64,000 nt of DNA, taken from assembly GCF_019443085.1 (NCBI RefSeq), contig NZ_JAHZIL010000001.1:16477-80476 (forward strand). Reading direction: 5' to 3'. Source of the stretch: Marinobacter sp. F4218. Lineage in GTDB: Bacteria; Pseudomonadota; Gammaproteobacteria; Pseudomonadales; Oleiphilaceae. The stretch's first letter is position 1, and the number at the start of each line of letters is the position of its first letter. Made by a program: the position numbers and the translations under genes. Positions 10,470 through 23,454 of this stretch are shown piece after piece. The notes beneath the pieces were generated by a model. It saw nothing but the letters and a program-made list of their open reading frames with translations. It was not told the origin of the DNA and made no database searches.

Positions 10470-11808
10470 GCCCGATCACGGCTTTGCCTGGCCGGATGTG
10501 CTGTGCGCGCCGGTCAGGTCGCTCCCCGAGCATTCCCGCTTATGGGTCGCCCTGAGTGGCGGCCTGGACTCCGTCCTGCTCCTGCATTTGGCGGCTTTCT
10601 GTCATCGCTCCCGCGTTGATGTCCACGCTATCCATGTAAACCACCAGCTTCAGCCCAACGCCAACGAAACCGAGGCCTTTTGTCGTACCCAGTGCGCTGC
10701 CCTGGGTATCCCTCTGGTCGTCCGTCGGGTTTCGGTCAACATCGGACAGGCTGGCGGTAATCTGGGTGGGGTGGAAGAGGCTGCCAGGGAGGCCCGCTAC
10801 GCGGTGTTTGAGGAAATTCTCGGGCCCGGCGACCTTCTGCTTTTGGCCCATCATGCGGACGATCAGGTGGAAACGGTTCTGTTCCGCCTGATCCGGGGTA
10901 GTGGAGTGGCGGGTCTGGCCGGCATGCCCCGCGCTCGTCCGCTGGCGGCGGGGCAGCTTGTGCGGCCACTGCTGGAACTGGAGCGGGCGGAGCTTGAGCA
11001 CTGGGCGCGGGAAGGCGGGCTTGAGTGGGTAGAGGATCCAAGTAATGCCGATCAGGGATATGACCGCAATTACCTGCGGCATACCATTATCCCGGGTCTG
11101 AAAGCGCGCTGGCCCGGTCTCGCGCGGCGTGTTAGGCACAGTGCCGGTGCCTGTGCCGACAGTGAATTTCTGAACGAACGCCTGGCAGAGCGGCAATGGA
11201 CTGAATGCTCGAAAGGGTCGAGGGCGTTGTCTGTGCCTGCCTTGCAGGCGCTTACGGTAGTGGAGCAGAAAAACCTTGTGCGTTGGTGGGCCCGGAAGCG
11301 GGGATTCCGTCCGCCGGTGGTTTCGGACTGGAGCCAGGTCATGCACGACTTGCTTGAGGCCGCCGAGGACCGGGAGCCGGAGCTGCGTGGAGAAGGGTTT
11401 CGTCTGCGCCGGTTTCAGGGATGGATTCATCTGGTCCCGGAGCAACCCGAGGTGCCCGTGTCGCCGGTCACGCTGTTGCCGGGTGAGCCGTTGCACTGGG
11501 CTTACTGGACGCTCACGCTTGAGTCGGTGGCTAACCCGGAAAGTCCGTCCAGGCCAATAAGGGTATCTACGAGGCAGGGAGGGGAGCGCGTGCGGTTCCG
11601 TCCTGAAGGGTCGTCGAAATCACTGAAAAACTGGTTTCAGGAACAGGCGGTGCCGCCCTGGGAAAGAGCCTGTCTCCCGTTGGTTTTTGCGGGCTCCGGA
11701 GACGCCGGCGAGCTGATTGCCATTGGCGATTTGTGGTGTTCTGAACAATACTCGGGAGGCGCTCCTGCCGCCGGTTGGCGGCTTGTTGTGAGGCGGGAAT
11801 TTGATTGA
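10453..11808 (+). CDS. tilS: tRNA(Ile)-lysidine synthetase
   Basis: A 451-residue N-type ATP pyrophosphatase that converts the wobble C34 of the tRNA-Ile(CAU) to lysidine, allowing AUA decoding. The PP-loop is SGGLDS (residues 35-40), HAIHVNHQL follows near residue 55, and [14 protein letters not shown] near 134 is the TilS signature. Both C-terminal TilS substrate-binding regions are present, ending with the FRPEG segment. It overlaps accA by 17 bases; this accA-tilS-pyrG order is common in pseudomonads. Confidence 0.96.
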   Translation: MTTGAEPDHGFAWPDVLCAPVRSLPEHSRLWVALSGGLDSVLLLHLAAFCHRSRVDVHAIHVNHQLQPNANETEAFCRTQCAALGIPLVVRRVSVNIGQAGGNLGGVEEAAREARYAVFEEILGPGDLLLLAHHADDQVETVLFRLIRGSGVAGLAGMPRARPLAAGQLVRPLLELERAELEHWAREGGLEWVEDPSNADQGYDRNYLRHTIIPGLKARWPGLARRVRHSAGACADSEFLNERLAERQWTECSKGSRALSVPALQALTVVEQKNLVRWWARKRGFRPPVVSDWSQVMHDLLEAAEDREPELRGEGFRLRRFQGWIHLVPEQPEVPVSPVTLLPGEPLHWAYWTLTLESVANPESPSRPIRVSTRQGGERVRFRPEGSSKSLKNWFQEQAVPPWERACLPLVFAGSGDAGELIAIGDLWCSEQYSGGAPAAGWRLVVRREFD

Positions 11809-11853
11809 GTCAGATGGGGGTTTCTGGTAGTCTGGCGTCCCATCTTGAGATGA

Positions 11854-14390
<2,537 letters not shown>

Positions 14391-14412
14391 TCGTTACCCT
14401 TTGACTACTTGA

Positions 14413-15729
<1,317 letters not shown>

Positions 15730-15784
15730 CTCCAATCCTTCCATTTTGATCCACGATCCTTATGATTGTGGTCCCAGAAGTGTT

Positions 15785-15830
15785 AAGGCCATCGTATTCT
15801 GAGCATTAGTTCAGTTACGATGGCCTTTTT
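15785..15830 (+). terminator. Rho-independent terminator after eno
   Basis: A 12-bp stem, AAGGCCATCGTA (15785-15796) pairing with TACGATGGCCTT (15816-15827), with an inner CTGA/TCAG pairing and a run of T to 15830. It lies 56 bases after the eno stop and before the ftsB promoter candidate. Confidence 0.88.
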
Positions 15831-15850
15831 ACACAAGCGCTTAGAAGAAT

Positions 15851-15880
15851 TTGTTGCTAATCTACTCTAAGGTCTATACT
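15851..15880 (+). promoter_or_regulatory. Candidate sigma-70 promoter for ftsB-ispD-ispF
   Basis: TTGTTG (15851-15856), an 18-base spacer and TATACT (15875-15880) lie just after the eno terminator and about 50 bases before ftsB. The -10 is good and the -35 modest. Position right after a terminator supports it. Confidence 0.5.
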
Positions 15881-15930
15881 CGACGAACGGTGTCGAAATT
15901 TTGATCGGATAATTCTGGACGGAACCGGCA

Positions 15931-16203
15931 ATGAAGTTGCTCTGGACCACAATGGTTGTTCTGATACTCCTGCTGCAGGTTCGCCTGTGGGTCGGGGAGG
16001 GCAGCTTTGCGCAGGTCTGGGCGCTTGAGCAGTCGATCGCGGAACAGCGGGCGGAAAATGCTGAGCTGGCCACCCGCAACGAGCGCCTTTATGCCGAGGT
16101 CCGGAATCTTCGCGGAGAGCGCGGCGCCGTGGAAGAGCGAGCCAGAATGAACCTGGGGTTGATTCGCGAGGATGAAACGTTTTTTCTCGTTGTAGAGAAT
16201 TAA
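15931..16203 (+). CDS. ftsB: Cell division protein FtsB
   Basis: A 90-residue bitopic divisome protein that forms the FtsQLB complex and controls septal peptidoglycan synthesis. Residues 1-20 are a transmembrane segment, and residues about 31-62 form a leucine-zipper-like coiled coil (ALEQSIAEQRAENAELA). Residues after that include LRGERGAVEERARMNLGLI, the conserved FtsB/DivIC end that binds FtsQ. Length is normal. It lies upstream of ispD, the usual order. ATG 15931 follows GGACGGAACC at reasonable spacing. Confidence 0.93.
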   Translation: MKLLWTTMVVLILLLQVRLWVGEGSFAQVWALEQSIAEQRAENAELATRNERLYAEVRNLRGERGAVEERARMNLGLIREDETFFLVVEN

Positions 16204-16243
16204 GGTTCAGGTTTCGAGTCTCCGAACGTTCCACGGATAACCC

Positions 16244-16945
16244 ATGACTACTCCCAAACTCTGGCTTGTGGTACCTGCGGCAGGAGTCGGCCAGCGAATG
16301 CAGGCCGAATGTCCGAAGCAGTACCTCCGCATTAACTCCCGCTTCATTCTTGATATCACCCTGTCACGGCTGCTGGACTCGGTCCCGTTTTCCGGCTGTA
16401 TGGTTGCCTTGAATTCTGCCGATCATTGGTGGCCCGATACCGGGGCCAGCGCGGACCACCGCATTCAGACCTGTACGGGGGGCACGGAGCGCTCCGATTC
16501 CGTGCGGGCTGCGCTGCTGGCGCTGGCGGAGCAGGTCGCTGAAGATGATTGGGTCCTGGTACACGATGCGGCTCGCCCCTGCGTTCATCCGGGGGATCTT
16601 CACAAATTGGTTGAAACCCTGTCGGACCACCCGGTTGGCGGACTCCTGGCGGCGCCGGTGGCAGACACCCTGAAAAAGGTGGGCAAGGGGACTAACCCCG
16701 AAGTGCTGGAAACGGTGGATCGGGGTCACCTCTGGCGAGCGCTGACGCCACAGATGTTCCGCTATCGGATGCTTGTGAATGCACTGGAGCGGGCTCACGA
16801 ATCCGGACACAGGGTAACTGACGAGTCCTCTGCCATGGAGTTTTCCGGTAATATGCCGTTACTGGTAGAAGGTCGTCCGGACAACATCAAGGTAACTGTT
16901 CCGGCCGACCTCGACCTTGCAGGCTTTATTCTCAGCCGGTTCTGA
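16244..16945 (+). CDS. ispD: 2-C-methyl-D-erythritol 4-phosphate cytidylyltransferase
   Basis: A 233-residue enzyme of the non-mevalonate isoprenoid pathway that joins CTP to methylerythritol phosphate. The nucleotide-binding N-terminus is [20 protein letters not shown], with the catalytic Arg and Lys. [16 protein letters not shown] near residue 105 and TDESSAMEF, ending [15 protein letters not shown] near residue 219, are the family motifs. It is followed after 25 bases by ispF, which acts two steps later in the same pathway. Confidence 0.97.
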   Translation: MTTPKLWLVVPAAGVGQRMQAECPKQYLRINSRFILDITLSRLLDSVPFSGCMVALNSADHWWPDTGASADHRIQTCTGGTERSDSVRAALLALAEQVAEDDWVLVHDAARPCVHPGDLHKLVETLSDHPVGGLLAAPVADTLKKVGKGTNPEVLETVDRGHLWRALTPQMFRYRMLVNALERAHESGHRVTDESSAMEFSGNMPLLVEGRPDNIKVTVPADLDLAGFILSRF

Positions 16946-16970
16946 ACTTTCTGTCTTCCCGGAGTGTGTT

Positions 16971-17450
16971 ATGCGTATCGGTCAGGGCTTTGATGTCCAC
17001 GCCTTTGGTCAGGGCGATGCGGTTGTTCTCGGGGGCGTGTCCATCCCCCATCATCAGGGACTGAACGCCCATTCTGACGGTGATGTCCTGCTGCATGCGC
17101 TTGCGGATGCGCTCCTGGGCGCGGTTGCCCTTGGGGATATTGGGCATCTGTTTCCGGATACCAGTGATGAGTGGGCCGGTGCCGACAGCCGTGACCTATT
17201 ACGTCGGGTCATGTTGCGGGTGAGGGAAGAAGGCTATGGTGTGGTCAATATCGACAGCACGATCATTGCCCAGGCACCAAAGATGGCGCCGCACATCGAA
17301 GCTATGCGCCTCAATATTGCCGAAGACCTGGGGATCCCGGCCAGCCGGGTCAGCGTGAAAGCGACCACCACTGAAAAACTCGGGTTCACCGGTCGCGGCG
17401 AAGGTATCGCCTGTCAGGCCGTGTGTCTGCTGGAGCCGGTCTCCTCATGA
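16971..17450 (+). CDS. ispF: 2-C-methyl-D-erythritol 2,4-cyclodiphosphate synthase
   Basis: A 159-residue trimeric enzyme that cyclises CDP-methylerythritol phosphate with release of CMP. ATG 16971 gives the conserved start [16 protein letters not shown] (metal ligands Asp8 and His10), with a ribosome-binding CCGGAG 9 bases before. A frame extension further upstream inside ispD lacks family similarity and is rejected. [18 protein letters not shown] carries the third metal-binding His. [16 protein letters not shown] near residue 132 is the CDP-binding end. The stop overlaps the truD start (ATGA). Confidence 0.97.
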   Translation: MRIGQGFDVHAFGQGDAVVLGGVSIPHHQGLNAHSDGDVLLHALADALLGAVALGDIGHLFPDTSDEWAGADSRDLLRRVMLRVREEGYGVVNIDSTIIAQAPKMAPHIEAMRLNIAEDLGIPASRVSVKATTTEKLGFTGRGEGIACQAVCLLEPVSS

Positions 17451-18544
17451 CCGAAATCATGGAGGCCGGTCGGTGGCGCCTGGATTGGCCGACCTCGGCG
17501 GGTGCCCGTGTGGCTCGGGCGGGTCTGAAAACATCGCCCGAGGATTTTCAGGTCGATGAAGAGTTTTCTGGCTTTCCCGCGCAATCTGGCCCCGAAGTAA
17601 TTGCCGGGGAGGGCGAGCACCTCTGTCTGCGACTGCAGAAGATCGGTGACAACACCGAATTTGTCGCGCGCGAGTTGGCTGCGCTTTGCGGATGCCGGAC
17701 GTTCGATGTCGGCTTCTTCGGCCTCAAGGATCGCCACGCGGTGACCAGTCAGTGGTTCAGTCTCTACCGCCCGGGCATGGCCAATTCCGACGCAGACTTC
17801 GTCGCGCGCGTGGCGGAGCGATGGCCAGTATTGTCTGTTTGGCGCCATAATCGCAAACTCCGTCGTGGTGAACACGAGGGTAACCGGTTTATCCTTACCC
17901 TGCGCGACGTTGACGGCGTCCGCGGCGAAATTGACGAGGCTCTTGCGCGCCTGAAGAGCCATGGCGCACCCAATTATTTTGGTCCCCAGCGATTTGGTTT
18001 TGGCGGCGCCAATCTGGATCGGGCGGCCGCCATGGACGCCTCTGCGATGAATTCCCGTGGCCGCACTGCAGGCCGGGGCCGCCGAGGAAAAAACCGCGCT
18101 GGCAGAGATGCCTCGAAAAACGTATTGTACTTTTCGGCGGCGCGTTCGTGGTTGTTCAATGAAGTTCTTGCCCGCCGGGTGGCCGATGGCACCTGGTTTA
18201 TGCCGATTGACGGCGAACCCGGCCTGTCCTGCGGCGATTTGGTACCGACCGGGCCGCTCTGGGGCGATGGCGGCACCACCGCTACCGGGCATCAGGAAAC
18301 CCTGGAACGGGGCGTCGTCGAGCAGTCACCGGATCTGGTCCGGCTGTTCTCGACAACCCGAATGAAGCCTGAGCGTCGATTGCTCAGGACCAGGCCGGCT
18401 GAACTCGCGTGGCAGTGGCACGACGAGGGTTGCCTTAAACTGGAATTCTCGTTGTCGCCGGGCCAGTACGCTACCACTATTCTGAGTGATATTTTCGAGC
18501 TAGAGGACATGAGCCTCGGCCGCCATAACAAGCAACAAGGCTAG
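17447..18544 (+). CDS. truD: tRNA pseudouridine(13) synthase TruD
   Basis: A 365-residue pseudouridine synthase that modifies U13 in tRNA-Glu. Start 17447 overlaps the ispF stop (ATGA). The [11 protein letters not shown] motif is near residue 33, the catalytic Asp in [10 protein letters not shown] near residue 90, and [16 protein letters not shown] near residue 174. Residues about 203-224, between the conserved FGGANLDRA and [13 protein letters not shown] segments, form a basic RG-rich loop ([17 protein letters not shown]) that looks longer and more arginine-rich than in E. coli TruD. surE follows after 11 bases. Confidence 0.95.
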   Translation: MTEIMEAGRWRLDWPTSAGARVARAGLKTSPEDFQVDEEFSGFPAQSGPEVIAGEGEHLCLRLQKIGDNTEFVARELAALCGCRTFDVGFFGLKDRHAVTSQWFSLYRPGMANSDADFVARVAERWPVLSVWRHNRKLRRGEHEGNRFILTLRDVDGVRGEIDEALARLKSHGAPNYFGPQRFGFGGANLDRAAAMDASAMNSRGRTAGRGRRGKNRAGRDASKNVLYFSAARSWLFNEVLARRVADGTWFMPIDGEPGLSCGDLVPTGPLWGDGGTTATGHQETLERGVVEQSPDLVRLFSTTRMKPERRLLRTRPAELAWQWHDEGCLKLEFSLSPGQYATTILSDIFELEDMSLGRHNKQQG

Positions 18545-18555
18545 CGGAGAACACA

Positions 18556-19326
18556 GTGCGTATTCTGTTGTCGAACGATGACGGCGTCCATTCGCCCGGG
18601 CTGATAGCTCTTTTCGACGGGCTTCAAGGGGTCGGCGACCTGGAGGTAGTAGCCCCGGATCGGGACCACAGCGGGGCCAGTAACGCCCTGACGCTGAACC
18701 GTCCATTAACCGTGGAACAACATCCCAACGGCTTCCGCTCCGTTGACGGGACTCCCACGGATTGCGTTCACCTGGCGGTCAACGGCCTGTTCCAGACGCC
18801 TTTCGACCGGGTTGTATCCGGGATCAACACCCACGCCAATCTCGGCGACGACATCATCTATTCCGGAACCGTTGCCGCAGCAACGGAAGGCCGCCACCTT
18901 GGGTTGCCTGCCATTGCCGTCTCTCTGGTTAACGATGGCCATTTTCATTACGAAACTGCGGCTCGGGTGGTTCGCCTGCTGCTTGAGACCGAGCGACCAC
19001 TGGTGCTTGGTCCCCGCTCCATCCTCAACGTCAATGTACCGGATGTGCCCTGGGACCAGCTTAACGGCTTTCGGGTCACCAGGCTCGGACATCGTGAGCG
19101 GGCCGAGGGCGCGGTTCCCATGACCTGTCCCCGGGGAAAGGAGCGCTACTGGATCGGCGCTGCCGGTGCGGGTGGAGATGCCGGACCGGGCACCGATTTC
19201 CATGCCGTGCGCGACGGCTATGTTTCCATCACACCGGTTCACATTGACATGACCCGTCATGACGCCCTGGTTCCCCTCCGGGATTGGGTCGAAGGTCTCG
19301 GTGATGTCGGGGAGGCGCGGGGATGA
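18556..19326 (+). CDS. surE: 5'/3'-nucleotidase SurE
   Basis: A 256-residue metal-dependent nucleotidase of the stationary-phase survival cluster surE-pcm-nlpD-rpoS; it removes phosphate from nucleoside monophosphates. It starts with GTG after GCGGAGAACACA. MRILLSNDDGVHSPG carries the metal ligands Asp8 and Asp9. VVAPDRDHSGASNALTL (Ser ligand), GTPTDCVHLAVNG and VSGINTHANLGDDIIYSGTV (Asn ligand) follow. Length is normal. The stop overlaps pcm in an ATGA junction. Confidence 0.97.
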   Translation: MRILLSNDDGVHSPGLIALFDGLQGVGDLEVVAPDRDHSGASNALTLNRPLTVEQHPNGFRSVDGTPTDCVHLAVNGLFQTPFDRVVSGINTHANLGDDIIYSGTVAAATEGRHLGLPAIAVSLVNDGHFHYETAARVVRLLLETERPLVLGPRSILNVNVPDVPWDQLNGFRVTRLGHRERAEGAVPMTCPRGKERYWIGAAGAGGDAGPGTDFHAVRDGYVSITPVHIDMTRHDALVPLRDWVEGLGDVGEARG

Positions 19327-19979
19327 GTGCGCAACTCCAGGGTATCGGTATGACCTCCCGGCGCACCCGTATGCGACTGGTCCAGCGCCTGCGTGAGGCC
19401 GGTATCGAGTCCGATCGGGTGCTGGACATTATTGGCGAGGTTCCGCGCCATATTTTTCTGGACGAGGCGCTTTCTCATCGGGCCTATGAAGATACCTCGC
19501 TGCCGATCGGCTACGGTCAGACCCTTTCCCAGCCCTACATTGTTGCCCGCATGTCAGAGCTGATGTTGGCCCATTCGCCGGCTCGCGTGCTTGAGTTGGG
19601 TACCGGGTCCGGCTACCAGACCGCTGTTCTCGCCCGCCTTTTTGACGAGATATACAGTGTCGAGCGGATCAAGCCGCTGCAGGACCGGGCCCGGGACCGT
19701 CTGCGCCAGCTTAATGCGCGAAACGTCCTTCTGAAGCATGCCGATGGTGGCATGGGCTGGCCTGACCGGGGCCCCTTCGACGGCATTATCGTGACCGCCG
19801 CACCAGTGGAAGTGCCGCAGGAACTGTTGGCGCAGCTGTGTGATGGCGGTGTCCTGATTGCGCCGGTTGGCGAGCAGAACCAGACCCTGGTAGAAGTGAC
19901 AAGGAGGGGCGATCGGTTTGACCACAAGGAGCTTGAGCCGGTGCATTTCGTCCCGCTTCTGGGTGGGGTGGTCCGTTGA
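19323..19979 (+). CDS. pcm: Protein-L-isoaspartate O-methyltransferase
   Basis: A 218-residue SAM-dependent repair enzyme that methylates isoaspartyl residues in aged proteins. It has an N-terminal helix region (TRMRLVQRLREAGI), then HRAYEDTSLPIGYGQTLSQPYIVARM with the active-site Thr/Ser, the SAM site VLELGTGSGYQTAVLARL near residue 80, and GPFDGIIVTAA near 152. It overlaps surE by 4 bases and the DUF368 gene by 4 bases. Clustering with surE, nlpD and rpoS points to stationary-phase survival. Confidence 0.97.
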   Translation: MSAQLQGIGMTSRRTRMRLVQRLREAGIESDRVLDIIGEVPRHIFLDEALSHRAYEDTSLPIGYGQTLSQPYIVARMSELMLAHSPARVLELGTGSGYQTAVLARLFDEIYSVERIKPLQDRARDRLRQLNARNVLLKHADGGMGWPDRGPFDGIIVTAAPVEVPQELLAQLCDGGVLIAPVGEQNQTLVEVTRRGDRFDHKELEPVHFVPLLGGVVR

Positions 19980-20950
19980 ACGATGACATACCGGATACCT
20001 CTGGCCTGAATCGATCGCATCACCCGGCCGCGGTCTTCATACGGGGCATGGCGATGGGGGCAGCGGACATTGTGCCCGGCGTGTCGGGCGGCACGATTGC
20101 CTTTATCACCGGTATCTATTTCCGATTGTTGGAAGCCATCAATGCGGTGCCCGGTGCTGTCGTGGGTGATCTGTTCCGGGGGCGGGTAAAGGTTTTCTGG
20201 CAAGCCTGCGACGGCACCTTCCTGGTTTGTCTGCTCGGCGGAGTGTTGACCAGTATCCTGACTCTGGCTTCCGCCATCAGTTATGCGCTCGTCGAGTATC
20301 CCATCCTGATCTGGAGCTTCTTTTTTGGGCTGATTATCGCGTCAGTCTGGCATGTCGGGCGTCAGGTCCGGCACTACCGATTCTCCCTGGGCGTTCCACT
20401 TGTTATCGGCATTGGCGTGGCCTGGTGGATAACTACCTTATCGGCGGGACGGGTTGACCCTTCTGCGCTGGCTTTCTTCGGTGCGGGCGCACTGGCGATC
20501 TGTGCCATGATTCTTCCGGGTATTTCGGGAAGTTTCATTCTGGTCATCATCGGCATGTATTCCCCGGTGCTTGCGGCCATAAAAACCGCCGACCTGGGGA
20601 TTCTGCTGCTGTTCATGGCGGGATGCTTGCTGGGGCTTCTTTCAATCGCGCGTGTTATTACCTGGGCGTTCCACCACTTTCACGACCTGGTGCTGGCGCT
20701 TCTCACCGGCTTTATGGTGGGAGCCCTGAACAAGGTTTGGCCCTGGAAGCAGACGCTCAGCTGGCGCACCAACAGTTCCGGTGAACAGGTGCCGCTTAAT
20801 GAGCTCAGCATCGGTCCCTTCACGTTTGCGGATCTGACCGGACAGGATCCGAAACTCGGGCTTGCAGTGTTGATTGCACTCGGTGGATTTTTCCTGGTGC
20901 TGTTGGTCGAATGGGTTGGAACGCGAAACCATCGTGGCAGGGTTTCCTGA
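19976..20950 (+). CDS. DUF368 membrane protein, likely polyprenyl-phosphate transporter
   Basis: A 324-residue polytopic membrane protein with about eight to ten hydrophobic helices. RGMAMGAADIVPGVSGGTIAFITGIY (split over residues about 23-48) and MILPGISGSFILVIIGMY near residue 179 are the two inverted-repeat signature motifs of DUF368. Members of this family (PopT) have been shown to recycle undecaprenyl phosphate across the inner membrane. The start used is TTG 19976, overlapping the pcm stop; ATG 20048 is an alternative, but it would begin within the first signature. Confidence 0.85.
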   Translation: MNDDIPDTSGLNRSHHPAAVFIRGMAMGAADIVPGVSGGTIAFITGIYFRLLEAINAVPGAVVGDLFRGRVKVFWQACDGTFLVCLLGGVLTSILTLASAISYALVEYPILIWSFFFGLIIASVWHVGRQVRHYRFSLGVPLVIGIGVAWWITTLSAGRVDPSALAFFGAGALAICAMILPGISGSFILVIIGMYSPVLAAIKTADLGILLLFMAGCLLGLLSIARVITWAFHHFHDLVLALLTGFMVGALNKVWPWKQTLSWRTNSSGEQVPLNELSIGPFTFADLTGQDPKLGLAVLIALGGFFLVLLVEWVGTRNHRGRVS

Positions 20951-21094
20951 GAATGTGCGGTCAAGCATGAACGAAGTGTTACCTAACGCACAAAAAGGAT
21001 GTTTCTCCCGGTAACAGATGTGTCTGTGGGGTAACTTGGATTGAAAGGGAAATTGTGCAATATATTAGCAAGTTACTTTTAGAACCTGAGAAAG

Positions 21095-21122
21095 TTGTGT
21101 GACACATCGGACGCGTTATACG
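21095..21122 (+). promoter_or_regulatory. Candidate promoter upstream of nlpD with palindrome over the -35
   Basis: TTGTGT (21095-21100), a 16-base spacer and TATACG (21117-21122) lie about 30 bases before the nlpD GTG. TGTGTGACACA (21096-21106) is a perfect palindrome around a central G and overlaps the -35. It is the most promoter-like site in the 203-base gap between the DUF368 gene and nlpD; the rest of the gap is AT-rich with nothing else I recognise. Confidence 0.4.
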
Positions 21123-21153
21123 GATTTTTTATAACTAGGTCGTTTTTATTCTT

Positions 21154-22047
21154 GTGAGATTCTTGCGTGGGCTGTTCAGTGCCGCTTCGCCGGCTTTCCC
21201 GCGGTTCCCTTCCGGTGCCTGTGCTTCCCCTCGTGCCCTGAAATGCCCAAGCGGCCAATCCCCGATAGCTGCGATTCTGCTCCTGACCGCCTTGCTGAGC
21301 GGCTGCAACACCTCTGCGCTGTACCGGGACGACCTCTACAACCCGCCGGTATACTGGGGCCGCCATGTGGTCCAGCCGGGCGAAACCCTGTACAGCATAG
21401 CCTGGCGTTACGGCCGTGATTACCGCGAACTGGGCAGTGCCAATGGAATTGACCCACCCTGGAACTTAAGGGCAGGCCAGGTCCTGCGCCTCGACCTTCG
21501 CGGAACTGTCACATCCGGCCGTCAGAATCAGGTAGCAACGAGAAAATCTGCGCCTGCATCAAGCAAACCCCGGGGCGCGCCACCCGCGCCCACACCGAAA
21601 GCCGCGCCCGAGCCAACGGTGACCCGGTCTCCTGAAAAGGGTGCTCCGCTGGCATCGCAGACTCAGACGGTTGCCCGGGTGAATTGGCGTTGGCCGCACA
21701 TTGGCACCGTAATTGCTGGTTATTCAACATCCGGAAAAGTCAATAAAGGTATTGATATTGCCGGAAAAGCCGGTGATGCTGTAAAGGCAGCCGCAAGTGG
21801 TAATGTCGTATACGCCGGCAATGGGTTGCTTGGTTACGGTAACCTGATTATTGTTAACCATAACGAGCACTATTTGAGTGCTTATGCACATAACCGGAAG
21901 ATTCTGGTGCGGGAAGGGGAGGATGTGAAAGCCGGTCAGGTGATCGCAGAGCTCGGTAGCAGTGGCGCTGAACGACCCATGTTGCATTTTGAAATCCGAA
22001 AAAATGGCAATCCGGTTGATCCCGCCCACTACCTTCCAAGACGCTAG
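21154..22047 (+). CDS. nlpD: LysM/M23 lipoprotein NlpD (murein hydrolase activator)
   Basis: A 297-residue outer-membrane lipoprotein. After a long signal region the lipobox is LLSGC (Cys51). A LysM domain (HVVQPGETLYSIAWRYGRDY, residues about 67-110) binds peptidoglycan. A Pro/Ala-rich linker follows, then a degenerate M23 LytM domain (residues about 190-290, ending MLHFEIRKNGNPVDPAHYL). In the motif GYSTSGKVNKGIDIAGKAGD the catalytic zinc His is replaced, as in NlpD proteins that activate the amidase AmiC rather than cut. GTG 21154 is the only reasonable start; its ribosome site is weak and the N-terminus before the lipobox is unusually long. Confidence 0.9.
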   Translation: MRFLRGLFSAASPAFPRFPSGACASPRALKCPSGQSPIAAILLLTALLSGCNTSALYRDDLYNPPVYWGRHVVQPGETLYSIAWRYGRDYRELGSANGIDPPWNLRAGQVLRLDLRGTVTSGRQNQVATRKSAPASSKPRGAPPAPTPKAAPEPTVTRSPEKGAPLASQTQTVARVNWRWPHIGTVIAGYSTSGKVNKGIDIAGKAGDAVKAAASGNVVYAGNGLLGYGNLIIVNHNEHYLSAYAHNRKILVREGEDVKAGQVIAELGSSGAERPMLHFEIRKNGNPVDPAHYLPRR

Positions 22048-22104
22048 CGCAGAAGCAGACAGGATTCTGTTTCCCGCCACCAACCGGCACTGACAGAAAG
22101 ACCG

Positions 22105-22208
22105 CGTTCAAAAAATAAAAAAGAACGGTTGCAGTTGTAACCGGCCAACCAACAGATGTCCTGAAGAAGAAAAGCAGTTGCACGAAGAGCGTCCGCAATA
22201 ACAAGAAG
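22105..22208 (+). promoter_or_regulatory. A-rich structured rpoS leader segment
   Basis: The 204-base leader before rpoS contains two A-rich elements. One is a 13-base A-tract (A6-T-A6) enclosed by the inverted pair CGTTC/GAACG (22105-22127). The other is AATAACAAGAAG (22197-22208), four AAN triplets. These resemble the A6 and (AAN)4 Hfq-binding elements known in the E. coli rpoS leader. Function here is inferred by resemblance only. Confidence 0.4.
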
Positions 22209-22251
22209 TACCGGACGAACACCCAGGATTATTGAGAGGCGGGGCAAGAAA

Positions 22252-23250
22252 ATGTCAGCAGAGCAGGAAGATATCATCATTGATCGCGTGGCGGACGTGG
22301 ATGAGTCCGAGGATCAATTGCTAGCAGAAGAGAAAGTCGACAAAGCTTCGGCGGACGAAGATACCGCAGATGCAGATGAAGAAATTCCCACCCAGGGGCG
22401 TTATTTCACCAGCCAGAAACAGCTGGATGCCACTCAGCTGTACCTCAACGAAATCGGATTTTCACCCCTCCTGACCCCTGAGGAAGAAGTCTATTTCGCT
22501 CGCCTGGCACGGAAGGGCGAGGATTCAGGCCGCAAGCGGATGATCGAGAGCAACCTTCGTCTCGTGGTCAAGATTGCGCGGCGTTACGTAAACCGGGGGC
22601 TGACGCTGCTGGATCTGATCGAGGAAGGTAACCTCGGCCTGATCCGGGCGGTCGAGAAATTTGATCCGGAACGCGGTTTCCGCTTCTCAACCTACGCCAC
22701 ATGGTGGATTCGCCAGACCATTGAACGCGCGATCATGAACCAGACCCGGACCATCCGTCTGCCGATTCACGTGGTCAAGGAGCTCAACCTATACCTGCGT
22801 GCCGCGCGGGAGCTGACGCAGAAGCTGGATCACGAACCTTCCGCCGAAGAAATTGCGCGAATGGTCGACAAGCCAGTTGCCGATGTTAAGCGCATGCTGG
22901 GTCTCAATGAGCGGGTTGCCTCCATGGACACCCCTATTGGCACCGGGGGCGAGAAGTCTCTACTGGACACTGTGGCGGATGAGGGTGCTACCGACCCTGC
23001 GGATCTGCTTCAGGACAACAACATGTGCTCGTGCCTGGAAAAATGGATCGACCAGCTCAGCGAAAAGCAGCAGGAAGTCCTGTCCCGTCGCTTTGGTTTG
23101 AGGGGGTATCCGGTCAGTACGCTGGAAGAGGTCGGGCAGGAGATCGGGCTTACCCGTGAACGGGTCCGCCAGATTCAGGTGGAAGCGCTGAGACGCCTGC
23201 GTGAAATCCTCGAGAAAGAAGGCCTCTCCGGAAACCTTCTGTTCAAGTAA
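22252..23250 (+). CDS. rpoS: RNA polymerase sigma factor RpoS
   Basis: A 332-residue stationary-phase/general stress sigma factor. It has an acidic N-terminus, region 1.2 ([21 protein letters not shown]), region 2 ([54 protein letters not shown]), region 3 ([20 protein letters not shown]) and region 4 with the -35 helix-turn-helix ([20 protein letters not shown]). Length fits RpoS rather than RpoD. It lies downstream of nlpD, the near-universal gammaproteobacterial location; in relatives a main promoter lies inside nlpD. Ribosome site GAGAGGCGGGG precedes the ATG. A strong terminator follows. Confidence 0.98.
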   Translation: MSAEQEDIIIDRVADVDESEDQLLAEEKVDKASADEDTADADEEIPTQGRYFTSQKQLDATQLYLNEIGFSPLLTPEEEVYFARLARKGEDSGRKRMIESNLRLVVKIARRYVNRGLTLLDLIEEGNLGLIRAVEKFDPERGFRFSTYATWWIRQTIERAIMNQTRTIRLPIHVVKELNLYLRAARELTQKLDHEPSAEEIARMVDKPVADVKRMLGLNERVASMDTPIGTGGEKSLLDTVADEGATDPADLLQDNNMCSCLEKWIDQLSEKQQEVLSRRFGLRGYPVSTLEEVGQEIGLTRERVRQIQVEALRRLREILEKEGLSGNLLFK

Positions 23251-23274
23251 CGCCTTCCAGACCTTGATCATGCC

Positions 23275-23305
23275 AAAACCGGCCGGGGAAACCCCGCCGG
23301 TTTTT
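23275..23305 (+). terminator. Rho-independent terminator after rpoS
   Basis: A GC-rich hairpin AAACCGGC-C-GGGG / CCCC-G-CCGGTTT with an AAA loop and one bulged C, followed by five T. It starts 25 bases after the rpoS stop. Confidence 0.88.
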
Positions 23306-23454
23306 CTGTTTCATTATCGCTGCAAATGAGAACCAGGTTCCGCCTGATGGTCCCCTGTCGTTGTTAGAATGCCCGGACCGGGCGGGGATAAGGGGGTCGA
23401 AACCCGGTGCACGAATGAAACACGTCAATAATAACGATCGAAAAGGAAAGGACT

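Noticed and set aside
23392..23405. tRNA T-arm-like sequence GGGGGTCGAAACCC
   Set aside because: No acceptor, D or anticodon stem around it, so not a tRNA or a convincing tRNA fragment (no integration remnant).
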